This document shows positions 44,205 to 55,628 of a stretch of 64,000 nt of DNA, one piece after another. The DNA comes from Endocalyx cinctus. Taxonomy: Eukaryota > Ascomycota > Sordariomycetes > Amphisphaeriales > Apiosporaceae. The notes beneath the pieces were generated by a model. It worked only from the letters and a program-made list of their open reading frames with translations, did not search any database and had not been told where the DNA came from. The DNA is taken from positions 3,460,915 to 3,524,914 of the forward strand of contig BCKC01000004.1 of the NCBI GenBank assembly GCA_001600455.1. Reading direction: 5' to 3'. A program made the translations under genes and the position numbers. The stretch's first letter is position 1, and every line of letters starts with the position of its first letter.

Positions 44205-45006
44205 TCATGAATCTTTCTTGTCCTTAGCTTCCGATGCCGGTGCAGATTCCTTCTTCTCTTGAGATACCTTCGTAGCTGGTGTGGGAGTCGTTTTTCCAGC
44301 TAAAGCAAGGCCTATCAATCCCGTGATCGTATCGCTAAATAACATGAGGACAGCGGCACACGCAGCTTGCCACGATGCGATGCTGACGCTGCCGAGGGGA
44401 GACCGTGGGAACGACAAAATCCACTCCATGTAATAGGGAAACCAGCCGTTAGGAAGCCAGAACATAGGTTCTGTCCCATATATCCATGGCAGGATGAACT
44501 TGACTCCAGACGTGGCCAACCATCGTATCGTACCGGCGTAGGTGTCGAACTTCTTCTTGGACGCATCGTGAGTGTTTTCTATATAAACGTCAGACGACAC
44601 GTGTTCCACCGACGATAAAAAATAATTGTAAATCTGCCCAACTTACTCAGGTTTTCCAGCTGCTCCAGCATCTTGTCATGTTGCCGTCTAAGTTTCGCCC
44701 ATTTCGCAAACTGATCCTGGCTGCTCGTAGCATTCAAGTCTCGGCGGACGGATAGGTATTCTTTCTGTATGCGCTTCTTTTCGGCCGCTTGTTTCGATGT
44801 CTCCGTCGGCAGGATGATGTAAAGGCTCCAGAGCTGGGAGGGAACGAGTTAAGTCAGCCCACCATACATATATGACACGTTTTTCTCCGGGTGGGTTTCA
44901 GTAGGTGCATGTTTCTTACCAGATTATTTATGGTTGTCGCACCGATGGTATTCACAAGTACAACAGCTAGCTCCACGAGGAGCACAACAAAGGGTAGAGA
45001 CGGCAT
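44205..45006 (-). CDS. get1: Get1, tail-anchored protein insertion receptor subunit
   Basis: Get1 is the ER membrane receptor, with Get2, for Get3 carrying tail-anchored proteins. Three exons: 45006-44920, 44833-44647 and 44578-44205, with introns of 86 and 68 nt; phases close to 215 residues. The first TM helix is [20 protein letters not shown]. The cytosolic coiled coil that grips Get3 spans about residues 35-95 ([37 protein letters not shown]). Two further TM segments surround a conserved [15 protein letters not shown] loop and [15 protein letters not shown]. The C-terminus is Lys/Glu-rich. The first intron falls just after the first TM (TTINNL) and the second after EQLENL. Length and architecture match the Get1/WRB family. 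Confidence 0.94.
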
Positions 45007-47216
45007 CGTGTCGAATGCGGTATTGATCTGGACAAGTAAGAGTGTGACGCCTACAGATCGAAACCCTACATTACTTCTTTTCTTAGTTCGTAGTAGTGAA
45101 TTTTAGCAGAGCGCGACTAATTAGGCTTAGCGTGGCTGTAAAATCGTTGCTTTTTGCTGAGGTCAGTGGTCCAACTCGTTGGAACCTTACCTACTCTTAG
45201 TCATATGACTAAGCAATGTATTTATACCCAACTTATGTAGAGGTTATGCAGATAGAATCAATTCTTAAACTCGTTTATGAGATGGTTTAAAGGAAGTTAT
45301 AATTAGGTACTCATAAGGGAAAGTACGAAAAGATAAATATTTCTTATATATCCAGCCAGTGATTATCTAAACACTTATCAAGCAAGTCTAACCCTTTGGA
45401 TAGGTTGATGAGTATGTCAAGCAAATCTCATACAACCAACCCACATATATACCCAAACCGGCAGGTAGTTTGTCGATTTTTTTTTGGGTGTTTCTGTTTG
45501 GACACTTTACTGGAAGTCTCGTTATAGCTTATTAACAAACATGTTTCTTGAGTTTTTATTCTCGGTTCTTGTAGTAGCATCTTATCCGGGCAGCTACCAA
45601 TAGTTCTCAAGGCCCTTTTTTTTTAAAAAAAAAAAACCTTCGTCGCTCGAATTCCACGGTAGTTATAACTGCTCGCACTATCGAAAATATCTCAAGAAAC
45701 CATCTTGTGCATATACCTTATTGCGAGCCTCGTATACTCGTTTCTCGCTCGCAGAGCCCATATGTATTTTTCGAGGGAGGGTTGATACCCGGCGCACGAC
45801 ATTTCGTATTCGGCCTTGTCGGCCTGAGCCCAAGAAGTTAAGTTTTCTGGTTAGTCTCGAGTTCACTGAAAGTGTTTGTGTTAGTTTAGGGGGCCGTCGT
45901 GCAGAAACTAGGATGACCTGGCAAACGGACACAATCATAATACGAGATTTACAGGTAGACTCTTCTATCGAGCATACTCCCGATAACGTCTTGAGTGATC
46001 CCAGGCCTTCATATATAGTGCATTATAAATATCAAGAAGAGAAACGTCAGATGCAAGTTGTGATCGTAGCAAGGCGCAAAAAAGGTTTAGCCCTGTGAGA
46101 CCACCATTTGGCACTACTTAATAAATTCCACCACCTGTTTCGATTTAGTATTTACCGGACGAAATATCGATAACGAGTATATATCCAGGCGTGACAACAA
46201 GTCACATAGAAGCTCGGAGATAATCGACTAAGGGAGCCTTGCCCCATATTAGAAATCCGCTGAAAAAGTATTGCTATTGATGGTCGAGTAGAAGTGTGTT
46301 CGTGAGGCGGTAAACCTATAACAGAACGATACTATTCTTCCTGATAGTAGGTGGTAGCTCGAACAATGGCGTCTGTATGTTCGTCGCGGAAATGGCATTC
46401 GGTAACGAATAGATACCCGCGAGGCATAAGGGCAGACATTGTTGACATTTGATCTATATGCTCAATGCAAGATACAGAACGCGTATTAGTATAATGTATA
46501 GCTAGTACGGATCTGGACCCTTATACCAAAATGTCGTTGGGATAGTTCCGAGCCGGCACCCATACGAGCTTAGTTAGCAAACTGGGACGTTCGTCAAGGA
46601 AATACCTAGCTAATCAGATTGCTTACTACCCAAGCAGAAGGGCTTAACAAGGGGTACTCTTAAAGATCTTTGCGGTTATTACTATGTGCCTCGTTATAAA
46701 GGGCATTAGGTTTTTTACGTTTCTCTTGTTGTTCGTATTGGCGTTGCTCATTTACCATGTGGCTTCCAGGCGTGTTGTTGTTATCACTCCTCTTTAAATA
46801 GCCGCATTCTATTTATTACGCAAGGGAGGTGGTCAGCTCAGACTCGTCTCAGGATAGGAGAAGGCTCAAGGCAGCAGGCTATATATCTATAAGTTGGTTT
46901 ACAACAAAAAGGGCGACGTCTACTCTTTCTATCTACGATTGTGATATTTATGACTAGATAGGCAATTACTTATACCCGATATATCGAACTATATCCGACG
47001 TTATGGAATGTATCGCTAGGCGCAACTATTTACTTAGATACATAATATGTGATAGTTATATGTATAAAGGAAATGAATTGCAAAAATTACATACGCTACC
47101 TGAATTTCACCTAGTAATTCTCTAGCGTCAAGGTGAGGAGGTCTAGAGGTGACCTTTGAAAGAATGTCCAAAGCTCGCAAAGAGTCCCGAGTAGTATTTT
47201 TTTCATTTTGATAATT
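45007..47216. other. divergent spacer, no supported gene
   Basis: 2.2 kb between Get1 (-) and the PTAR1-like gene (+). Holds an A/T inverted repeat at 45609-45640. An open frame at 45721-46098 has no recognisable domain or splice framework. Confidence 0.65.
45609..45640. repeat. AAGG-CCC-T9-A12-CCTT inverted repeat
   Basis: Nine T then twelve A, flanked by complementary AAGG and CCTT. A hairpin or cruciform is possible. Confidence 0.75.
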
Positions 47217-48251
47217 ATGTCTCGATCCATAGATCCAAGCCTCGTGGCGGTCTTGAAAAAAGAAGACCCCAAGGCGGCATATAACGATATTTCAAATCTC
47301 CTTACAGATCTGCCGGCGGATGGAGGTTTATTGGAGATCGAGTTCCTGGGGAAGAGTCACCCTCTCGAACCGGGAATTCACTTCCTTCGAGATGGATTGG
47401 CTGTCGCTATACCTAGACTTCGACTGTTACAGGCCTTCTTTGTCGCGCGTCATATATTGCAGAAAGGTCTAGAACACGATGCACCTGAGTGGGTTACGCC
47501 AGATGTCGTAGCTGCATCGGCCGTGATCCTTCTCCATGACCCGGAGCACCTCACAGCCGCTAATGTTCGGAAACGTTGGATCTTGTCTCGGGTGGAGAAC
47601 TGCGAAACCGTTGAACTTATTACGCGGAAAGAGAGGCAATTCGTGGATACGTTAGTCACCGCTCGGCTACACCGGCACACTAAATCCCCTACCCTGTGGT
47701 CCCACCGAAGGTGGCTTCTGAATATGCCGGCAGCGCGACGCGGTTTACTAGACACGCAGCGTGATATTGCCGAGATAGTCATGACAGCGGCGGAGCGACA
47801 TCCCCGCAATTATACTGCGTGGCACCACGCCCGATTCCTGCTTGAAAAAGACTCGCGCCAGGCTGCCGATATCGCGCTCAAAGTCAAGGAATTCTGTCTT
47901 CGGAATCATAACGATACCTCTAGCTGGAGCTTCCTAGATCATGTTATCCACAGGATTGAAGATAAGGCGACCCGCCGCCACGTGTGCGACTCAGTTCTCG
48001 CGGATGTGCTCGATATGACAAGCTCGTTTGGTTGGACAAACGAGTCAGTATGGAACTTCTTGCGCACGATTGCGGCAACCGAGCTCGCTAGTAACCATCA
48101 ATACGAATCGTTTATTGCCGTCAGTAACAAGCTCTGCCGCGCAAGCTCAACGAATGATTATCAACGAAGAGTATTACAGAACGCGTACCGATGGTCCGAG
48201 AGGTATCGTCGCACGGGCCAACCTAAATCAGAAAACCAAGGCGTGGTCTAG
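47217..48251 (+). CDS. prenyltransferase alpha-subunit-like protein (PTAR1-like)
   Basis: An intronless gene for a 344-residue protein with protein-prenyltransferase alpha-type helical repeats. Two are clear: SPTLWSHRRWLLN and HPRNYTAWHHARFLLE, each with the Trp-x-x-Arg/His-Arg core of the PPTA repeat. Less conserved repeats follow (NDTSSWSFLDHVI, NESVWNFLRTI). Divergence from Ram2 and Bet4 suggests the PTAR1/Ecm9-like branch. In mammals PTAR1 is the alpha subunit of GGTase-III acting on the SNARE Ykt6; a fungal equivalent role is inference. The ATG at 47217 (MSRSIDPSLVAVLKKEDP) is the first in frame, nine bases into the open frame. Confidence 0.85.
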   Translation: MSRSIDPSLVAVLKKEDPKAAYNDISNLLTDLPADGGLLEIEFLGKSHPLEPGIHFLRDGLAVAIPRLRLLQAFFVARHILQKGLEHDAPEWVTPDVVAASAVILLHDPEHLTAANVRKRWILSRVENCETVELITRKERQFVDTLVTARLHRHTKSPTLWSHRRWLLNMPAARRGLLDTQRDIAEIVMTAAERHPRNYTAWHHARFLLEKDSRQAADIALKVKEFCLRNHNDTSSWSFLDHVIHRIEDKATRRHVCDSVLADVLDMTSSFGWTNESVWNFLRTIAATELASNHQYESFIAVSNKLCRASSTNDYQRRVLQNAYRWSERYRRTGQPKSENQGVV

Positions 48252-51096
48252 TTTATTAAGACCTACGTGTAGAGCATATGATATACAGTATCCGGTCATG
48301 AAATAGTTGAGACCTTAACTCCAACGTATATGTCGTGATAACGTGAGCATATCATCTTGAACCAATAGAATCAATCACGAGCATGATATTTAGACTGGAG
48401 GTGTCGGATCAATCAATTAACTTCGTGCGGAAACGGGTGGACGAAGGCTGAAACAGCCTAGTTTGACAGTGATGTTATTCCAGCGTCATACCCGTATGTC
48501 ACTTTATTTGTATGATCAGATTGTTATGTAAATCCAAATATGTAAGTACTGTACGTATGTAGCTAGGAAAATATCGAGCTACAGTATATACAAGAAGTAC
48601 GGGAACTAAAATGTCAGTCATAATCTGAAAAAATAGGCCATGTGGGTAAATATTGTACGCCGGTTTTCTTGGCTAAGGTACTACTTGATCTTAGATCATT
48701 TTTCTTATTCCACAAACAGGTACTTATTCCTGTTATCAATGGAGCCCAGCGTGCCCAGGCACGGAAAAGAGGATCCATTATTCAATAAATTCCGAGTCTT
48801 CTTCAATTAATACAGCCAAATAACCAGCCGCTAAGGAACGGATCAACGTCATACTTGATTGTAAGTACGTACGCTGAGTCGCTATTTCTACGTAAGTTCT
48901 TTAGTAAAAGAATTCTAGACTCTAGAGAAGAGATTGGGTTTCCTCGTAATTTCTGATCCAGGTTCATAGATCCCTACTATATCGTAAGGGTAGATGATTA
49001 GCCGCTGACTGGGAGATGTTGTGGCACAAAGCCGAATTACGATCTTACAATCTTACAATCTTATAATCTTCTAATCTCACTTGTGACAAGAAGTTAAAAA
49101 AACAGATGATATATATTAGCGGTCTATCTTTTGCCAACCCAAGAAATACCCTGAAGATCGATTTGATGGGATTTGGGTTCTTAGCCCCATGATATTTATC
49201 ATGTTATCAAGTTATCACAAGAATATGACAAGTTTCAGCAAGGATGGGAATAAATCTTATTAGAAATGATCAGCGGCGCTACGATCTTGGCGGTTCCCTT
49301 CCCCCAGGTCCGAAGTTCCCACCTCCACTCGAAGGAGCTTTTAACGAGCCAATCAACCGTCATTTTTACCTTCTCTCAGCGCATACCTTACTACGCCTAT
49401 TACGGAAATACCCCTGAAGTAACCGAAAAAATATGCAGTTATTAAGATTGTTAAACAAATTAACCCTCGAATCACCACATCTGGACACTACTGCATACTT
49501 TGTTCCGTCCTTCTTTTGAACACACCGACGTAACAGTTATCTTTAGTTTCCTGCCGTATCACAATGTCGAAATATGTATGGAAGTAAATAGATCAAGACG
49601 ATCAATCGAAGAGACGGAAAAAGCAAAGTTGTCGATGAATTGAATACTATCTTCTTACTCGTTGCCGGCCGGATAGCCTCATTGACTTGATGTGGTGGTA
49701 ATGTAATAAGTACTAACTTAATATAGGATAGTGTATGGTCTTGCCGAACAGGGACAGGGGTAATATTTATTTTAGCACCTAAGATATTACATAGCACAAG
49801 TACATAGTATGTGTGTTAAGATATTTTATCAAAATCAACCATACCGTGGATAACACGGTAGCCGAATATATGTTATCTACTACATTACCAAAAGAATACG
49901 CAGTACGGTACTTCAATTCATTCGTAGTTAATACCCATCTTGCAGATATCTTGAAACAGGAATTAAAAGCATGCAATGCAAGAAATGCAGGAATCGTAGG
50001 AAATACGAAGTGTGATTTTCTTAAGTCGAGAGGCTCAATAGACATAAATCCCCATGTAAAATGTTTAATTTACGCCGTCTGATAAACCGAAGATTCGCTA
50101 TGTACTAGTTTACATACACCGTACATACCCAGGTACTTAGTATAGGAGCTTTTCTACCACCCCTGCCCTTCACTAACCTGCAACCAACCGTATTTGGAAA
50201 GTCAATTAATCGATCAGTCAAAAGAAACCAACCAGTATCCTAAATTCACCCTTGATCGTTCTTCTGTACTCTTGTACTCTGTACTCTCTTTCTTTTTTTG
50301 ACATTTTTGTCTAGAGAAGTGCTGTAGGATTCTCCCCCCCCCCTCCTCCATACCGACCACATTATCATCATTCCCTCTCTATACCGAGCTTTCCTTTTTT
50401 GATCTACTGACTCTTTTAATACCCTTTTACCTAAACTTAATAATAGTAATAATTCCCTTACGTCCGTCTTTTATTTTTAACCTTTTTTTGTGTTTGTTTT
50501 TTTCTTGTCGTGTCTCAACATCAAGGTGGAAGAGGTCTTCGTTGGCACTTGAACCTGACTCAAATCCTAAAACTGTAATTCACTCGGGCGGCATCTTTGT
50601 CTTGGAATTCGAGTCAACCTGCTTGAATACGATACTCGTTATCATCTATTAACATAATCCAGCATTCCTTGTATTATATTTATCAATCGTTTTTTCTTGT
50701 TCCATTTTCGAGTTTCCGAGTTTTTGGTTTGTTAATTCTCGCTCATGAGCTTTCCTCTTATCCCCTCATTTAATCAATGCCGCTCTCTTAATTCAATAAT
50801 ACCACGACAAGTCCGGCCCTGGAGTCTGGTACCCTTGGTCCGTTGACAGTACACTCATCCGGTCCTCATTCGATCTCTTTTCTTGTCTTCTCCGGTGAAT
50901 AATTCCATCCGGATTCATCGGTAGCATATTTACAATATATGCCATACCATTCGCTATAAGGAAGCCCCGTCCAGTCTGTTTTTTTTGGGGAGGCGGCGTA
51001 GTTGTTCGCCGAGGAGATTTGTGAAGCAAGAGGAAGCGGAAGCTCGACCGGAACGACGACGAAGGTTAAACAACCATTTTGTGAATAGGTTACATT
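48252..51096. other. 2.8-kb spacer and protease promoter/leader
   Basis: 3' flank of the PTAR1-like gene and a long upstream region of the aspartyl protease. The stretch 50270-51090 is pyrimidine-rich and leader-like. A frame at 49813-50082 lacks an ATG-led domain. No gene is supported. Confidence 0.65.
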
Positions 51097-52749
51097 ATGC
51101 GTCCGGGCTCAATCTTCCTCCATCTATCAACATGGATCATCGCCATCCGTGCTCTGGCTCCACCGCGGCCCGAGACCTTTGAGGTAGAAAGACGAAACAC
51201 GGACGTGGAGACAACCGTTGCACAACCCAATGGTTTCATAACTTTCAAACTCGTCCAAAAAGCCTCGAGAGTACGTTCAATTACCAATTAACTCGTATCT
51301 ACGACTAACATGCCTCATTTATAGGCTCAAGTCCCACTAACGGGCAAGCTCGCCAGAGAAGTTACGGATCACAATATTCATGACAGGGAGAGTTCAACAT
51401 CACAAGTACGAGATAGCGCGACTTTAACCGACCGTGATAATGCCTATAGCGTGGTCCTCGCACAGGATCCCACGATAAGCAATGCTGCCGGTATTGACCA
51501 AGACGGGACGGATTTCTCGTATTTTGTGGAAGCACAGTTTGGCTCGAGCAAGAAGCCATTATACATGCTCCTGGACACGGGTGCTAGTACTACCTGGGTT
51601 ATGGGCGCAGGGTGCACTTCGAAATCCTGCCAAACTCACAACTCGTTCGGACCGGACGATTCGGATACATACGTGGATACGGGCAAGAGCTATTCGGTTG
51701 AATATGGTACCGGATCCGTGAGCGGGCACGTCGTAACTGACGCCATGTCAGTTGCCGGGTTGTCCGTCACTTTATCTTTCGGTGTCGCCAACGTTACTTC
51801 GGACGAGTTCAACTCCTTTCCCTTCGACGGGATAATGGGGCTTTCGATGGCCCCTGACACATGGCTTTCTGCCGTTAAGGAGGCCTCGCTGATTAAGTCC
51901 AACGTATTTGGTATAAGCCTGGCTAGGAATTCGGACGGTACTAACGACGGTGAGGTTGCCTTCGGCGCTCCTAACACTGCCAAATACCAAGGAGATATTT
52001 CTTATACCTCACTCAACACCGAGTCAACGTGGACAATCCCGTTTGATGATATTACCGTCGATGGGAAAGCAGCTGGGATCAATGGCCGATCCGCTTATAT
52101 TGACACGGGCACAAGTCTTATCTTTGGGCCGCCTGAAGATGTTGCAGCGCTCTACAAAAACATCCCCGGCTCTGCTTCCAGCGGGTCGTCTTCATACACG
52201 ATACCTTGTGACACCAGCGTCCCCGTCGCATTTACTTTCTCCGGTAAGAGCTGGGTCATATCTTCAAAGGATTTAATCATGGGTCCAAACAGCGACGGTG
52301 TCTGCACAGGAGCCATATATGGACTAGAATACGTGCCAGATGCTTGGCTCTTGGGAGATACATTCTTGAAAAATGTCTATTCTGTCTTTGATCCCGACCA
52401 GAAACGGATTGGTGAGTGGCCAGATACCCGATTACCTGAATTTCTACCAACCTGATACTAACATGTCTTAGGATTTGCTGCTAAGGCTTCATCGTCTTCG
52501 ACTGATAGCACCACGGAATCCGGGAGCATATCCGCATCCACGACAATCTCTGCCAGCGCTTCGGCAACATCCGGTGTCTCAATGACATCAACCCCAGGAG
52601 CTATGGGCTTAAATGGCCAGGAGACACAATCAGCCGAGAGTGTGCCTGCCGAAACAGCTACTGCGGCATCGTCGGGCCACAAATTCAACGTAGGAGGTGC
52701 AGCAACTCTAGCCATCTTCTTTTACGTAGTTGGTGCTATGATTCTATAA
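51097..52749 (+). CDS. secreted, probably GPI-anchored aspartyl protease (pepsin family A1)
   Basis: An extracellular acid protease. Exons 51097-51270, 51325-52411 and 52472-52749 are separated by introns of 54 and 60 nt. The product is 512 residues. It has a signal-type N-terminus (MRPGSIFLHLSTWIIAIRAL) and a propeptide. The mature domain begins near DGTDFSYFVEAQFGSSKKPL. Both catalytic motifs are intact: LLDTGASTTWV (Asp142) and YIDTGTSLIFG (Asp318). The flap region SVEYGTGSVSGHV and the C-terminal AWLLGDTFLKNVYSVFD are also present, with disulphide Cys in GCTSKSC and IPCD...GVC. After the last intron a Ser/Thr-rich stalk leads to a hydrophobic end (ATLAIFFYVVGAMIL), typical of GPI-modified fungal proteases such as yapsin- or CtsD-type enzymes. 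The substrate is unknown. Confidence 0.94.
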
Positions 52750-53648
52750 TCGTTGCGTGAAGCAGACGATCTTTTCCAATCTATCGATAGATTCAGGATA
52801 TATCACGAGCGGCCCCATATGCGTAGCCGCTCTAGACATTTATTTTTCATTTATGACGCCTAGCACGGGCGCCTGTCATGTTGGACTTCAAATTTGAGGG
52901 CTAGGTTTTAGCAGAGAAGCGATTTATCACAGAACAGATGCGTATGCATTCTGTTAGAAGCCCGGGAGTAGCGGCGGTGTATGATACCCATAAAGAAACA
53001 ATGGAGAAAGAGAAATAGGAAAGACACCTCAGGTGGCCTGGTATATGAGCAATGCCACCCTTTTTGTAACATATCAACATGTAATGATAAATAAACCATT
53101 CGCTTCAAGAATAGACGAGACTTGCTCAAAATTGTGTTCAGTGTTTAAACTTGACTAAGAGAAATCTATGTCCTACCTATCACAAGTACAAAACCGACCT
53201 ACAACTGGTATTGGATGCTGTGAAAAGGGTACGTTACATTAGTGTAGACCCCTGATTCTGTGCAATTACATGTTTATATGTACGGGTGTAAAGTCGTACT
53301 GTAATAGGCTGTAAAGTTCTTCTGTCTAAGAGTGAAACAAATCTACTGTGGATTCTTGACTTACTGTAATTAGTGTACTTGTACAGGGGGGACAAAATGG
53401 TGGAATGTGAATAGTGGATATATCACTTATCGGATACCGATAAGAGATTAATTGCAATTAGTGAAGGATACGTAAGGAGTGAAACGCTCCTTGAAAGGAA
53501 CGTTGGCGTTAACTACCAAGACCAAGTAGTATGTAAGCTGATGTAAACTCATTTTTGTCATTCGATCTCATTTCCAGCAATTCCATTTTGCTGAAAGCTG
53601 AAACCCAATTCCCACCGATTACGAAAATGATAATACCGCGGTAACGAC
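52750..53648. other. spacer between two plus-strand genes
   Basis: 3' flank of the protease and promoter of the transporter. AT-rich. No gene is supported. Confidence 0.7.
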
Positions 53649-55628
53649 ATGGCGAAGGCCTCAAGTAGTAGCTCTCATAGAGAGCAAGCAGGACATACCC
53701 GCGACAACCGTCCTTCCCAAAACGAAGAAGAGCACGGTTTACTTGCGGGAAATGCCTCCGATGACGACGAAGGGGAAGATGACCTGGTGGTGAACCCCGG
53801 CAGCAGCAGCAGCAACAACAACAACAACAATAATAATATCAACCGTACTACAATTACATCTTCTCTCGCTCAGAATGGGGACCTACCCCTAACCCCTAAA
53901 ACTCCCAGAACGCCCAACAGGGTGCGTTTCGACCTACGACCTACCAACATACCTCCCCCCGCGAACGGCCACGACGCCGAGACCGATTACTTTAACTATT
54001 CCGAACCCGACAGCCCCGACTACGACGACGACGACGGCGATTACGAGCACGGCCGGGGCGGGAACCCGTCGCGATCGCGGCCGCACTCGCAGCGACCGCT
54101 CCTGACCGACATCGAAGCGCCGTCGGTCGCGCTCGCCAACAGCCTCGAAGGGGAGGACGCGTACGAGTGGGCCGAGCGCGAGCGGACGCGGCCCAAGTCC
54201 GGGCTGCGGTCGGCCTTCGTGAATATGGCGAACAGCATCATCGGGGCCGGCATCATCGGGCAGCCGTACGCGTTCAAGGACGCCGGCCTACTCGCCGGGA
54301 TCGTGCTCCTCGTGACGCTCACCGTCGTCGTCGACTGGACGATCCGCCTCATCGTCGTCAACAGCAAGCTCAGCGGCGCCGGCAGCTTCCAGGGCACGGT
54401 CGAGCGCTGTTTCGGCAGGACGGGCCTGATCGCCATCAGCGTCGCGCAGTGGGCCTTCGCGTTCGGCGGCATGGTCGCTTTCGGCGTCATCGTGGGCGAT
54501 TCGATCCCGCACGTCTTCAAGGCCATCTGGCCGGACCTCGCGGATTATCCCGTCCTCAGGCTCCTCGGCGACCGGAGAGCCGTTATCACCATTTTTATAC
54601 TGGGTGTTAGCTACCCTTTGACTTTATATAGAGACATTGCCAAGGTATGGACAGAAAAAAAAAAAGGAGAAACTTCATTAGGTACATTTTTACTAATAGG
54701 GGACGTAGTTGGCAAAAGCGAGTATGCTCGCCTTAATTAGCATGGTCATCATATTGGCCACCGTCATTATCCAAGGTGCATTGACGCCGAAGGAACAACG
54801 GGGTGAATTCTCATTACCTCTGCTCACTATAAACGAAGGAATTTTCCAGGCTATAGGGGTTATCTCGTTCGGTAGGTTCACCACCAATCTCCTATATTTA
54901 AAATCACGCGAGTTCCCACCTAGCTAACACAAACCACGCAGCATTCGTCTGCCAACATAACTCCCTCCTCATCTACGGCTCCCTCAAAACCCCCACCATA
55001 GACCGATTCGCGCGCGTGACGCACTACTCGACGGGCGTGTCGATGCTGGCGTGCCTCGCCATGGCGCTCGCGGGCTTCCTGACGTTCGGCGACAAGACGC
55101 TCGGCAACGTGCTCAACAACTTCCCGGCCGACAACACGATGGTGACGATCGCGCGGCTGTGCTTCGGCCTGAACATGCTGACGACGCTGCCGCTCGAGGC
55201 GTTCGTGTGCCGAGAGGTCATGCTGAACTACTGGTTCCCCAACGAACCCTTCAACCTCCCCTTACACCTTATCTTCAGCTCGGCCCTCGTCATCAGCGCC
55301 CTCACTCTAAGTTTGATAACTTGCGATCTGGGCATCGTCTTCGAGCTCGTGGGAGCAACTAGTGCTTGCGCCCTCGCTTATATCCTTCCTCCCCTGTGTT
55401 ATATCAAGCTTAGTACTAGGTCCTGGAAGACGTACGTTGCTATGGGAGTTGCGGCGTTCGGCTGCCTTGTCATGGTTATTAGCATATTTCAGTCCGTTGG
55501 GAAGATGATTAAGGGTAAGTCCTCCTCGTCGTCCATTATTCCATCATATTTTCCTATCTCCCATATCTCATTTTTCACATTGCTAACTTCTAATTCTAGG
55601 TGGAGGCGAGGTCGCTCAGTGCATGTAG
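53649..55628 (+). CDS. AVT-family vacuolar amino-acid transporter (AAAP/SLC38-like)
   Basis: A predicted amino-acid/H+ transporter of the vacuole or other endomembrane. Four exons: 53649-54644, 54709-54871, 54942-55514 and 55600-55628, with introns of 64, 70 and 85 nt. The product is 586 residues. About 190 N-terminal residues are acidic and Ser/Asn-rich, typical of AVT proteins. The first TM holds the family motif FVNMANSIIGAGIIGQPYAF. Further TMs include GIVLLVTLTVVVDWTIRLIV, AISVAQWAFAFGGMVAFGVI and ITIFILGVSYPL. After exon 3 come AFVCQHNSLLIYGSL, THYSTGVSMLACLAMALAGF and ARLCFGLNMLTTLPLEAFVC. Exon 4 is only 29 nt and gives the short tail GGEVAQCM. The closest match by pattern is yeast Avt2. 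Exon 1 switches abruptly between GC-rich and AT-rich segments. Confidence 0.92.

Noticed and set aside
45721..46098. Plus-strand open frame of 125 codons upstream of the PTAR1-like gene
   Set aside because: No family match by eye, no splice signals, no GC rise compared with the spacer.
49813..50082. Plus-strand open frame of 89 codons
   Set aside because: No ATG at its start, unrecognised sequence, AT-rich codons typical of random spacer frames.
53880..53910. CCTAACCCCTAA-like telomere-type words
   Set aside because: Only one imperfect pair and within coding sequence of the transporter; no tandem telomeric array.
54167..54610. 147-codon frame inside the transporter exon
   Set aside because: Arg/His-rich shadow in the GC-rich block of the AVT coding sequence.
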